A stretch of DNA of 64,000 nucleotides from Emiliania huxleyi CCMP1516 (lineage: Eukaryota > Haptophyta > Isochrysidales > Noelaerhabdaceae), in assembly GCF_000372725.1 (NCBI RefSeq), contig NW_005201732.1, positions 266,743-330,742 of the forward strand. Direction: 5' to 3'. Below the pieces are notes generated by a model. The model was not told the DNA's origin and did not search any database. It saw only the letters and a list, made by a program, of their open reading frames with translations. Position 1 is the stretch's first letter; each line of letters begins with the position of its first letter. Shown one piece after another: positions 1-9,852 of the stretch. A program made the translations under genes and the position numbers.

Positions 1-150
1 TGCTGTCTCTTCCCCTCTCTCTTCGCAGTACCAGTAGTCTCTCTCCGATTCTCGCTGCGACCTTCGTGCCACCTCGCGGTCGCCCCCTTCTCGTCGTGCT
101 CTCCCTTGTCGCTTCTTCCTCTGTCGCGTCGCTCTCCGCGGGGACAGGCC
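1..150 (-). repeat. Dispersed repeat family A, copy 1
   Basis: The reverse complement of this stretch matches 3270-3395 and 20405-20522. Shared blocks include GACCGCGAGGTGGCACGAAG, AGCGAGAATCGGAGAGAGAC and GAAGAGAGA-GGAAGAG. The copies differ by small indels, and this one has a short insertion after AGAGAGACT. No ORF with family character was seen, so it is an interspersed repeat of unknown class. Confidence 0.7.
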
Positions 151-443
151 CTCCAACCAAATTCGGGTCGGAGCGTAGCGGACTAGCGGAGTGAGTGGGC
201 CCCGAGTTTGAAAAGGGCGACGGACGCTTGCGTCCTAGCCTCCAACAACGCCTCCCCGGCGCAGAGGGGCCCCCGGAGGGATGCACAACCGACCCACGCC
301 ACGCCGCTTGCTTGCGGCGGTCCTCTTCGTCTCTCCGCTGCGCAACGTGATTCCTTTGCGAGGCGCCGTGAGCAGAAAACGATTTTCGCCGCCCGAGAAC
401 CATTTGGCTCTTATTTTTACACCCATCTTCGCTCGAGCCCGGC

Positions 444-2032
444 ATGTCGCTGCGCTATTCGGTTCGCCGCGGCAACCCTGGAGACGAGGCACGGGTGGGC
501 GACGCCGACGCGGACGAAGGCGCATCTAGCTCAGGCTGGAAGGCTGAGATTGAGTCCATCACCAACGGTGCGGTCGGCCGCAAAACTCGCCGCCACCTCC
601 TCTGTCTGCACTGAGCCTCCTCGCACTGCGCCCTCTGCAGGCACCCACCCGGCGCTGGTGGCGGAGTTGGCGAGCCACAAGGCGACGATGCAGCAGCAGA
701 TTACGCAGGCGGAGGCGCTGAAGAATGCGCAGACGAAGAACGTGCTCGCGCTATTCGAGTGCGACAAGAAGCAGGTCGATGATGAGTACAAGGTGCACCA
801 CGCCTCGCGTCGCCGCCGCCGCCGCCGCCGCCGCCGCCCGCCGCCCGCCGCCCTTCTCGCCCGCGCGCGCGACCGGCCGCGCGTGCCATCACCTGCGCCC
901 CCGCTCCGCATCTGCTGACCCAACCCGCGTGCTCCCGCGCTGCGCAGGCACAGCTCGAGTTCTTTCAGAGCCGGCTAATCGACTCGCTGGAGCAGAAGCA
1001 GCGCGCGATGGCGAGGCAGGTCGGCTTCAAGCACGGCCGGCGCCCGGCGGACCCCGCCAAGGGCGACGCCAAGGGGGGGGAGGGCGACGCCAAGCGCGCC
1101 AAGGTGGTGTGCACTCCTCGCCGCCGCCCTCCCGGCCGCTGCTTCCCGCTGCCTCTCTCCTCCCTGCACCCTCTGCCCCGCCGCCGCTCACTGCCCTGCG
1201 TCCGTCGCCGCTGCCCTCGCTTGCTGTTGCGCTCTCGTTGCCGCTCGCCCCTCCCTTGCTGCCGCGCTCACTCGCCGCCCTCGCCCGCCGTTTCCCTCAC
1301 TCTCGCCGCGCTTGCCCGCTAGGCGGCGCCCGGGCCGAGCGTGAACTACATGCTCAAGCCCGAAGAGTGCAAGGCCGACATCGAGGAGATCTTGAGGGCG
1401 CGCCGCCGCCGCCCGGCCGGCCGCGCCACGCCTCGCGCGCCAACCCGCCGCCCTCGACTCACCCGCGGCCCTTCTGCCTTGCAGAATGTGGACCACTACA
1501 CAGTGCGCAGCGCCGCGATGGCGAGCGGGGACGCGCACGGCGGCAACGAGGTGTGGTACGACCGGAGCCGGCTGCAGCTGCATTGCCACGGGCACAGCTT
1601 TGAGCGAAACGGCGCCGTCCTCGTCTATCAGCACGGGCAGGTGGCGAGACGCTCCCGAGACGCTCTCCGAGACGTTCCTAGACGCTTCAAGACGCTTCCC
1701 ACCCATCATGCGCCTCTGGATGGCGTCCGCGTCTCTGCGTGCACCCTCTGCTCGCGCCGCCGCGCCCGCTGACACGTCGGCTGACACGTCGGCTGACACG
1801 TCCGCCTCCGCGTCCTCGCAGCGGCTGGAGGACGAGTGGACCATTTCGGCGATGAATGCGGTCGAGACGACGCTGCGGGCGCGCGGCGCCTGCGAGGTCC
1901 GCGCCGTGCGGCGGCGCCCGCCTCACCGCCCCCTCCCCCCACCTTTGCCCGCAGGCGAGCGATGGCGCCAAGCTCAAGGTGACCCTCTCGCAGCTGCGCA
2001 GCGGCCGCTACTCGCTCAAGCCGCCTATGTGA
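444..2032 (+). CDS. Sds3/BRMS1-family co-repressor subunit (Sin3-HDAC complex)
   Basis: This is a seven-exon gene that I assembled by reading across introns: 444-567, 641-792, 948-1103, 1323-1397, 1485-1640, 1822-1896 and 1955-2032. All phases join in frame, giving about 263 residues. Exons 2-3 encode a coiled coil of the Sds3 type (HPALVAELASHKATMQQQIT..., AQLEFFQSRLIDSLEQKQRA). Exon 4 has VNYMLKPEECKADIEEIL, equivalent to the LNYLLTDEQIMEDL block of SUDS3. The last exons encode a C-terminal domain with EVWYDRSRLQLHCHGHSF and KLKVTLSQLRSGRYSLKPP, matching the end of the Sds3/BRMS1 domain. In animals and yeast this subunit scaffolds the Sin3 histone deacetylase complex in the nucleus. Intron 4 is GC-AG and the others are GT-AG. 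Intron 5 (1641-1821) carries tandem GAGACGCTTCC-like and GCTGACACGTCG repeats. I am fairly sure of the family; the start codon is the first in-frame ATG of exon 1. Confidence 0.8.
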
Positions 2033-2448
2033 GCGAGCAGCGGTGGCGGCGGCGGTGCGCCGACGCCTCGGGGAGGTTTGCTGGGAGCGCCGGCGCGTGG
2101 CCGCTGGTTGGGGGGGGCGCTCAGGCTCTGCGGGCTGAGAGTTGGCGCTGGCGGCGCTGGCGCCACGCCCGCATTGCCCCCGTTTTTTCTGCGCTGCGCG
2201 GGCGGCGCGGGGCCGCTTACCGGCCCGGCTGCTCACTTGCTGTGCATTTGCACAGGGTGCCGTCCGGCTCGCTGGGCTTGGGCTCGCGCGGACCCGCTCT
2301 CGAAAAAGGAGGCGGGCGCGGCGCCTCGGCCTTGGCATAAATCATATCATTTAATTGCTTATTGGGTGTCCGCGGCCCCCCTGTGCGACTGCGAGCAAGC
2401 GAGCTGCCCCTGCCTGTCAGTGACGACGCGTGTTTTTTATGTTCTCGC

Positions 2449-2489
2449 CAAGTTGTCACACCCGCTTCTCACCAAGTTGTCACACCCGC
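2449..2489. repeat. Short direct repeat
   Basis: CCAAGTTGTCACACCCGC occurs twice, 24 nt apart. It lies in the interval between the Sds3-like gene and the convergent small-protein gene (2033-2616). I see no gene in that interval. Confidence 0.6.
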
Positions 2490-2616
2490 ATGCACCCTCC
2501 ACACTGTGATAGTGAGAACCGCGGCAGAACCGCCACGGGAGCAGGATCGACGTGCGGTGTCTTCTGTCTGTACATCTGCGGCCCCGACCGACTGACCGGC
2601 CCCTCCCAGCGGCTCA

Positions 2617-3173
2617 TCACGACCAACCACCGTGCATCTCGGACACGGGGACGAGTCTCCTCTCGCGCATGCAGAGGCCAAGCAGGTTGAAGCCCGGGCA
2701 CGCAAAGCACCCGACGATGAGGCAGAACCTAGCAGCCAGGCGCGGGGCGGGTGAGCTTTGCAGACCACCCGTCGCCATCCAGCGCAGCCGGCACTCACCA
2801 GCCCGCCGGCGAGATCTCCTCCACCTCGACCAGACGGACCTGCGGCCCGTGCAGCCCCACTGGCTGGCCTGGCACACCGACACCCATCGAGACCACCGGC
2901 GGATCCTGCGCACCCACCCCCGGCGAAACCGGAACACCCTCCACCGCTGCGCCCGGCGACATCAGCGGCACGACGACCTATGCGGGCGAGGTATTGCTGT
3001 GCCACGGTGCAGTGCGCGACGCTGCCTCTTACGGTTGTAGCCTGGATCGTCTCTCCCGGCCGAACATCCGGAGGGCACTGCACCGCCATAAGCGCTCCGC
3101 CAATCTGAACCTGAAACGCCTGGCCAGGCGCCACGCCCGCTGGGACGCAGACCTCGTAGAGCTGCTCTTCCAT
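2617..3173 (-). CDS. Small PGQ-motif protein with C-terminal hydrophobic cysteine-rich segment
   Basis: Three exons on the minus strand (3173-3033, 2977-2799, 2728-2617) join in frame to give 143 residues. The first intron is only 55 nt (GTAAGA...CATAG). The N-terminus reads YEVCVPAGVAPGQAFQVQIG and then AVQCPPDVRPGETIQ, a VPxGVxPGQ-type motif that I have seen in many algal and protist proteins of unknown function. A proline/glycine-rich linker follows. The C-terminus is a hydrophobic cysteine-containing stretch, FCLIVGCFACPGFNLLGLC, that could insert in a membrane, followed by a short charged tail. I do not know its role. The combination resembles small LITAF/PLAC8-like membrane-associated proteins in layout only; no diagnostic zinc motif is visible. 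Confidence 0.6.
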
Positions 3174-3199
3174 GATATACAAAAGGCAAGCGACCACAC

Positions 3200-3395
3200 G
3201 CGCGTCGGGGGCGGCAATCGGAAGAATTCTACGAGGGGCCCCGCAGCAGACTGGCACAAACTACTGGAAATGACAAGGGAGAGAACGACGAGAGTGGGAC
3301 GACCGCGAGGTGGCATGAAGATTGCAGCGAGAATCGGCGAGAGACTGCGAAGAGAGATAGGAAGAGGCAGACTCCCTAGGGTGGGCGACGGCTAG
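3200..3395 (+). repeat. Dispersed repeat family A, copy 2
   Basis: This is the best-preserved copy of the family also found at 1-150 (opposite strand) and 20405-20522. Its right end is GGAAGAGGCAGACTCCCTAG. The words CTGGCACAAACTA and GCAATCGGAAGAAT occur here at about 3220-3260 and again at about 3485-3530, so the copy adjoins a second, related repeat. Confidence 0.7.
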
Positions 3396-3409
3396 CGCGC
3401 CACACACCT

Positions 3410-3640
3410 CTCCTTAAAATCCCTGTGTGGTGGCGGCGCGCCGTCCTCCCATCCCTCCCTTGGGTTGTCTGTTTTCTTTCTTTCTGGCACAAACTAGCAC
3501 CACAAAAGGCACAGCAATCGGAAGAATAACCCGGCTTGGGGAATGTGAGGTTACCAAGAGCACTCCAAGTGCTCCAAGTGCCCCTGTGAGGTTGATGACT
3601 GCACTCCAAGTGCTCCGCGCAAGAAGAATTTCAAAAAAGT
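3410..3640 (+). repeat. Dispersed repeat family B, copy 1
   Basis: The segment CCCTGTGTGGTGGCGGCGCG-CCGTCCTCCCATCCCTCCCT plus a CTTTCTTTC tract recurs twice near 60085-60230. The tail carries short GCACTCCAAGTGCTCC direct repeats (about 3560-3615). No coding potential was recognised. The remainder, 3641-4257, also shows no gene I can support. Confidence 0.6.
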
Positions 3641-4257
3641 CGAGAAAAAACAAAAAAGTTTGTTTGATTTCTTTCTAGCTTATACGGAAGAGTTACTCGA
3701 GTACAAATCAAGTCTCTCCGTCTCACACACGAGCCGACATGCACGGCACAGACAGGTGAGGAGTAGCGACTCATTAACACAGCTCACAGGCAACCCAAAC
3801 AAGAATTCCTCGAGCAGATCCCTCCCACCCAGAACCGAACCAAAACAGAGAAACCTCTTCCTCGAACCAAAACAGAGTCAGAGAGACCTAGTCCTCGGAG
3901 AGAGAGAGACAGGACAGAGTAGTGGTCTTGTAGTGGGTCTCGGAAGCTCTCCTCTCGGGCTAGGAGCCAGCCCCTCTCCCTTGCCCCCGGAACACTGTGT
4001 CCGAGTCGAGGCGTGTGCTTGCCGGTCGACGGCCGCGCGCGGTTGGCATTGTGACGAAGGTTGCGCGCGGCCGCGGCGCGCCCGCCATGGTTCGGCGCGG
4101 CGCGCCTACCAGCGGCAATTGTCGAGGCACGGGAACACTTACCCGGGGTCATCCTCTGAGCCTGGTCGTCGGCGCCGCGATGCCACGGCGGCGTCGGCGT
4201 CGCTGTTCGTCCAAGTTCTGGGTGTGAAGCCACCACCGACTTCGTGCAGAGAGACGT

Positions 4258-5485
4258 ATGCTCCTCGCCGCTAGCCCGCAGCTCTTCACTCCAGTCGTCG
4301 CGCCGCCGTGCCCGACGCCCGCGGCTGGCAGCCTTGCCGCAGCATACCCGCTCGAGCCGCACGAGCTCGCTGGCCCATCCGCCGTGCAGCACGCGTGCTC
4401 CCTCGAGCGATACCTCGAGCGCCAGCCGCTGCCACCACATACACACGATGCGTTTGGCGAGCTCACTGCGTGGCTCGACGCGGCCGGAGAGCGGCCGCTC
4501 ATCCTCGACTCGGGCTGCGGCACCGGCTTATCCACCCGAGCGCTGGCGCTGGCGCACCCGCAGTCGCTCGTCCTCGGCGTCGATCGGTCTGGCGATCGGC
4601 TCGGCCGGCGACTCGGGCCGCACAAAACAGGCAAGGACGCCGTCCCGCCCAACGCGCTGCTGCTGCGAGCAGAGCTCGCGACGCTGTGGCGCATGCTGCA
4701 GATGTCTGGCCGTCGCGTTGGCAGCCGCTTCCAGCAGTTGTGACCGCCCTCCCGCCCTCCGCCCATCCGTCTCATCCTGCGATTTTTGGCTCACAGACCA
4801 CCACCTGCTGCTCTACCCCAACCCGTACCCGAAGCCGCGCCAGCGCGGCCGGCGGTGGCACTTTCACGCCTCGCTCCCGCTCCTGCTGGCGCTCGGCGGC
4901 TCGCTAGAGGTGCGCTGCCCGGCAGCCTCTCTCCACGCACCCCTCCGCCGCAAACTGCACTCCCGCGGGCCTCAAAAAAAAAGGTGCGGTCCAACTGGCT
5001 GCCCTACTTGCTCGAGTTTCGCGCCGCCGTGCAGGCGATCACATCCTCCCTCCCGGCTCGCCCCCTCGGCAACTCCCTCCACACACCCCACCCCCACCCC
5101 GGCTGGCTAGCAGGCGGTGGCGGCGTCTCCTGCTGCCCCGCCGCACGTGCGACAGGCGCGCCGCGCCGCCGACGCCCCGCCTCTCCGCGCGCCACCCGCC
5201 TCCCCGCACCCACCCGCCTCTCCGCGCCTCCCGCAGGCTGCGGCGCGCAAGCTGCCGCTCGGCCTCACGCGCGCGAGTCTGCCGGCGGCGGAGGACGGGC
5301 TGACTCTGTTTGAGCGCAAGTACTGGACGTCCGGCGAGGGCCTCTACCGGCTCGCGTCGCCCGGTGCGCTTGAGCCAGTCAGCGGCCGAGTGGTGCGTCA
5401 GTACCTCGAGGCCCTGGGCGGGCGGCGAGAGGTTGCCAGAGCGGCTGCCGAGTCGTGTGCCGACGGAGTGGCGCAAACACCGTAA
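4258..5485 (+). CDS. TrmB-like SAM-dependent methyltransferase (tRNA guanine-N7 type)
   Basis: Four exons: 4258 to about 4720, about 4798-4915, about 4982-5034 and 5237-5485. Exon 1 holds the SAM-binding glycine motif ILDSGCGTGLSTRALALAHP, then VLGVDRS. Exon 2 encodes LLLYPNPYPKP followed by RRWHFH and LLALGGSLEVR, the YPNPYPK variant of the FPDPWPK catalytic loop in TrmB/METTL1-like enzymes. Exon 3 (SNWLPYLLEF) continues the fold. Exon 4 ends TLFERKY...LYRL. TrmB enzymes place m7G in the tRNA variable loop. The YPNPYPK/RSNW subgroup is less well characterised, so the substrate is inferred. The second intron ends in an A-rich rather than pyrimidine-rich tract, and the third is GC-AG. The exact end of exon 1 is uncertain because several GC donors are possible. 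Confidence 0.7.
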
Positions 5486-5604
5486 AACATGGCTGCACTG
5501 TGTACCCCTTTGGGTGGTCAAAGCTTCGTATCTAATGAAGTGAGGGACCACCTCGTCCGCCACACTTGCTCCCACTTTGATATCATTGATAGATGATAGA
5601 AAAA

Positions 5605-5653
5605 AGGCGCGAAGAAGAACAGCGCCAGGCTCGGACTGGACACCAACGCGGTA
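5605..5653 (-). repeat. Fragment of the MITE family seen at 19872-20310
   Basis: The reverse complement reads CGCGTTGGTGTCCAGTCCGA-GCCTGG-TGTTCTTC and matches about 36 bp at 19998-20037. Only this short internal piece is recognisable. Confidence 0.5.
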
Positions 5654-6850
5654 TGGGTGGACGCGAGACATATGTTGATGACGAGCTCTGGGGGGGGGGC
5701 GGGGGCCCCCGGAGGCACCGTGCGCCGCGCAGCAGTCCGTGCGCAGTGCGGAAACGGGGCCCCGGCTCTCTCTACTAGTCTCTACTAGCACCGACTTCCC
5801 GATCTAACCCGGTCTAACAGAGGGCAGATTTGGAGAGATCTCGAGGAGTACATACAGATAGACCCTCCAACCATCAGAAAACTCCGACCTGATCGGTCGT
5901 ACTGACCGCCGACAGATCACTCCAGACAGCAGACAGGCCGAAGTCTGCACGCGGCCGGCCGGGCGAGAGGCTTGACACGATCCGACCCTGCGACCCTGAC
6001 GCTGCTGCTCTAGCTATCAGACATGCACTACTGACTGCTGCCACAATGTGCGACCGGTGCTGGCCCACTTGGCGGCCTTCCCGTCAGTGGTGAGGCGCAG
6101 TTCAGAGCTGTCGATGGCGCGATGCCGCACTGGTCCCACATTGGTGACACGAGACCACCACGTTTGCCGGTCCAAGAGAGAGATTCCGGCGCTGTCGTGA
6201 GAAGGTGCATGGTCCCTCTTGACTGCGCATGCGCGCGAGGCTGCGTAGGCATAGCCTCGAGAGTGCCAGCAGCCAATCCGAGGCATTTTGTGACGCGCAT
6301 TGCGTCAGAAGCGTGCACTCGCTGGAAGGACACCTTCCTACTGGCCGTACGATCAGGTCGTCACTGAATGCTGGAGACTAAGGCCGCGAGCTATGCAGGT
6401 GGTCAATTGTGCAGCTTGGCACGGTCAGCAGCGCCGACAGGCTGTCGCAAGGCGTGATAGCATCGACCATGGTTGGTCGCAATGCGCGAAATTCTCATGA
6501 AACAAGCAGAAAATCGCGCAAGAAAAATGCCAAAAAATCATGGCCATGGGACCCCATCTCCCCCCGCATGGGTGCCCCCTAGGGGGCCCGCCTCCCCCCA
6601 GACAGAGATGACGAGATGATGACACGCTCGAAGCGACACAAAGACAAACAAGCTCACAAGACACACAGCCAGCGGGCTGCCACACACCCTGAGTGGGCGT
6701 ACACATCACTCAGGGCCACGTCCCCCCTGTCGCCCCCCCCCAGCACTCAATGCCCACTCATATGATGAGCGCGCGCGGTCCCCCTCGCCAGTGCTGGAGG
6801 CGAACCTCCCGAATACAAGTCCGTGTTCCCGCTTTTTTTGGCTCGGACGA
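5654..6850. other. Intergenic stretch without recognised gene
   Basis: Both strands contain only short ORFs with no family character. The stretch holds a G-run (5692-5703) and C-rich/G-rich palindromic words near 6570-6600. I see no RNA gene. Confidence 0.5.
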
Positions 6851-8419
6851 ATGGACCTCGCTGTCTGCTCTGAGGACCGCAGCGGCTTGCTGAGCCGCCT
6901 TGGCCGGCAGCCGCTGGCGCAGCTGGCGAGCCTCCCCTCCGGCTCTCCTGCCGCCGGCGCGACCGCCGAGGGCTGCCTCCTGCTCCGCGACGATGCGCAC
7001 ACCTCGGCGGAATGTGAGGACGCCGGCGCCCGATGCGCCCGGCCGGCCAGAGCCTCTCAACCCCCCGCGCGCGCGTCCCACCCCGCGCAGACGCCGACGA
7101 GTGCCGCCGCTACCGCCTGGGCGTGGCGTCCACGCTCTTTGCGCAGGCGGCGCTCAACGCGGCCGAGGCGGTCGAGCAGGCGTGCCGGCGCGGCGCGCTG
7201 CTCTCCACGGGCATGGCGCCGCTGGACGAGGCGCTGGGCGGCGGGCTTCAGACCGGCGAGGTGGTCGAGCTCGTCGGCGCCTCGGGCAGCGGCAAGTCGC
7301 AGGCGTGCATGGCGATCGGCGCGCGGCAGCTCGCCGCCTCGGACTGGCACGTGCTGTACATCGACACGGCCCTCTCCTTCACGGCGGAGCGGATGCTGCA
7401 GCTGGTGCAGCTCGAGCTGTCCGAGGCGACGCCCGCCGCCGGCGCGGACGGCGGCGCCGCGGCCGCAGCCGCCGACCCGCGCCAGCTCGGCAAGCGGCGG
7501 CTGCGGGAGCGGCTGCGCGTCGTGTCGGAGGCGCAGGACGTGCTCGGCGCGTGCTCGGCGCGTGCTCGAGTCGTTGGGCGTGGAGCCGGCGCCTGGAGCT
7601 CGCCGGAGGCGTCCTGTAGGCCTGCTCTGCGTGCTCGAGTCGCTCGTCGCGGAGCTCTCGAGCTGCACCGACGGAGGGTCGTGGTGTGCAGCGATACTTC
7701 CGAGACGCTTCCGAGACCCTTCCGAGACGCTTCCGAGACCCTTCCGAGGCCCTTCCGAGACCCTTCCGAGGCCCTTCCTGCCCTCGCCGCCGTCTCCACT
7801 CGCCTGCGAACGACACCTGCGCCTCCACCCTGCCCGCACCGCCGCCGCCGCAGACACGCCCGCAGACACGCCTCCTCACACGCCCACGACGCGTCCGCAG
7901 GTACCGCCGCCTCAAGCTGCTCATCGTCGACTCGGCCTTCGCGCCTCTGCTGTCCGAGGCGGCGGAGGACTCGCGCTCCCTCGCAGGCGCGCAGCTCGCG
8001 CGGCTGCAGCTGCTCCTCCGCCAGCTGGCGGCGCGCTGGCAGCTCTCCGTCCTCGTTACCAACGCGGCCCCCGCCGGAAGCAACGTCCGCCCGCCTCGGC
8101 CACGCGAGGCAGACTCGCTGAGCCTTCGGGGAAGCGTCTCAGAGCCTTCCTGTAGGTCCGCCCGCCGCTCGGCCACGCGTGGCAGCACACCGCCCACGCG
8201 AGGCTCGCGCTCCAGCTGCCGCCGCGCCGCGCCGCCGCCGCCGCCGCTTCGCCCGTGGCGGAGGCGGAGGAGCGCGCCCGGCTGGTGAGCTGGCTCACCG
8301 TGCGGCGGAAGTCGCACGCGGCGCGCCACCACGCCGACCCGTCCAGAGGCACGCCGCCGCCGGCCCTCTCGCTGCGACTCTGCCGCGCGACGCACCGCCT
8401 GAGCGTGGCGGCCGGCTGA
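6851..8419 (+). CDS. RAD51D: RAD51D-like recombinase paralogue
   Basis: Five exons (6851-7013, 7091-7546, 7620-7677, 7901-8084, 8156-8419) join in frame to about 320 residues, close to the 328 of human RAD51D. Exon 2 has STGMAPLDEALGGGLQTGEV followed by the Walker A ELVGASGSGKSQACM, then VLYIDTALSFTAERMLQLVQ. Exon 3 (LLCVLESLVAEL) matches the helix before the Walker B strand. Exon 4 gives KLLIVDSAFAPLL (Walker B) and LSVLVTNAAPAGSN. Exon 5 begins RPPLGHAWQHTAHARLAL, equivalent to the LGRSWSFVPSTRILL block of RAD51D. RAD51 paralogues act in homologous recombination as Rad51 mediators. Introns 2 (7547-7619, GC-AG) and 4 (8085-8155, GT-AG) each start with a near copy of the exon that follows. 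Intron 3 is filled with GAGACNCTTCC repeats. Paralogue identity (D rather than another) is inferred from motif spacing. Confidence 0.75.
7678..7900 (+). repeat. Intronic tandem repeat (introner-like) in the RAD51D-like gene
   Basis: From about 7690 to 7780 the intron is a tandem array of CCGAGACGCTTC/CCGAGACCCTTC units. It ends with GCAGACACGCCC repeats before the GTCCGCAG acceptor. The same two-part layout is present in intron 5 of the Sds3-like gene (1641-1821). The shorter part recurs in the intron around 54807-54842 on the minus strand. All three lie in sense orientation. Confidence 0.65.
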
Positions 8420-8812
8420 CCAGAGGGCTCGCCGGCAGCGCGCGGCCGCCGCCCCGACCCCCTCGGCCTGGGAGCCGCGGGACTGCCGCGACTGCGGGCT
8501 GTGAGGCGCGCACGGTGGGGGCAGTGAAAAGTTACAACGTCTTGAGGCCACGTGGCGCAGCGTTCCCACATGTGCATGCACATGAACAGCGGACAGCGTC
8601 CCGGCGCCGGTGCACGAAGCGTTCGCTCGTGTGCCGGCGCGCGCGAAGTATGGGCTACTGTCGGTGAACCTTCTTTTCTACCAGGCTAGGATTGCTCTCA
8701 ATCCTAGAAGTCGAAGGATTGTGAGCAGCACTCCTCGGACGCGGCTCGCAATCGTAGCATCTCTGTGGCTGTGCGGTGTGCGGCGATTGTGAGCACCCCC
8801 ACGCCGCCTCGC

Positions 8813-9296
8813 TTAGGGTACCCCTAGGCTTAAAAGGGTGGGCCCTGGGGCGCCTGCGGCTTAAACGGCTTAAAACCGGCCTAGGCCGGTTTTAAGAGCT
8901 GCTGGGCCTCCGATTCCTTAAACGGTCTTAAACGCTTAAACGCTGCGGGAGAGCTCCCGAGGTCGATGGTCCGGGAGGCTCCCCACAGACGCCGGAGGCC
9001 GGGAAGCTGGCTACAGTCAGCTGGCACGCGTCCCCTATGCGAGTATGGCTCCTGCCAGTGCACCAGACTTACAGATGTGTCTTCAGAGGCGGGTTTGTGC
9101 CTAATAACGGCAGTATTGGAGAAAACGGCGCCGAACGCAGCGACGCGTGCCGGTGAGGCCGATTTTCTTAAACGGTCTTAAAAGAGGGACCCCCCGTGCC
9201 TGCAATCTCTTAAATGACAATTTGAGCCCCCAAACCTCCTCATTTCTTAAAAGGTCTTAAAAAAATCCGGCCCTCAGAACCCTAGGGGTACCCTAA
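8813..9296. mobile_element. Nested Mutator-like MITE with 10-bp target duplication
   Basis: This 484-bp element has perfect 16-bp terminal inverted repeats, TTAGGGTACCCCTAGG. It is flanked by the exact 10-bp direct repeat GCCGCCTCGC (8803-8812 and 9297-9306). It sits inside the left inverted repeat of the larger transposon, so it inserted later. Internally it has many CTTAAA(A/C) words in both orientations and no ORF. A 9-11 bp duplication is characteristic of Mutator-like elements. Confidence 0.8.
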
Positions 9297-9469
9297 GCCG
9301 CCTCGCAATCCTACATCTTCTAGGACTAAGAGCAGCTCCGCTCCCAATGACTGGTGACGCTTACGACTACTACCAGCGCGCTCGCAATCCGAGCAAAGTC
9401 TAGGATTGCGAGCAGCTTGGCTCACAATCCTAGCACGATGCCGCTCCGAATTCGAGCAGTAGCCTGAGC

Positions 9470-9712
9470 CCTGTGTGGTCTGACAGCCTGACAGCAAACC
9501 CCGGACAGCGCCTGACAGTGCCCGACAGTCTGACAGCACGTCTCTGACAGCCTGGCAGCAGAGCCTGACATCAGAGGCGTCCCGTCGCTGTCAGGCCCTA
9601 ACGTGACAGCCTGACAGCTGCCCGACAGCCCGACAGCACACAGCGGCCTGACAGCAGCGCTGACAGCCCGACAGCCCGACCAGCCCGACAGCAGCACAGA
9701 CCGTACTCAGGC
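9470..9712 (+). repeat. CTGACAGC / CCGACAGC minisatellite, left array
   Basis: Imperfect tandem units such as CTGACAGCCCGACAGC, with irregular 1-8 nt spacers, run through this stretch. It is in the same orientation as the right array, although the surrounding terminal repeats are inverted. Confidence 0.7.
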
Positions 9713-9852
9713 CGTGCAGCCTCTTTCTTGTGTCCCATGAGGGTATAGCAAAACTATTACATGCAAAGACATGTGTATGTGGTCCGCGCCTTCGATTCTG
9801 TGGAGTCCGCGCCAACCTCTGTGCACAGACCGGCTTCTTCAAGCAGCCGTGA

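Noticed and set aside
725-2340. Long Arg/Pro-rich ORFs over the Sds3-like gene
   Set aside because: They cross introns and lack family character, while the spliced model matches Sds3 throughout.
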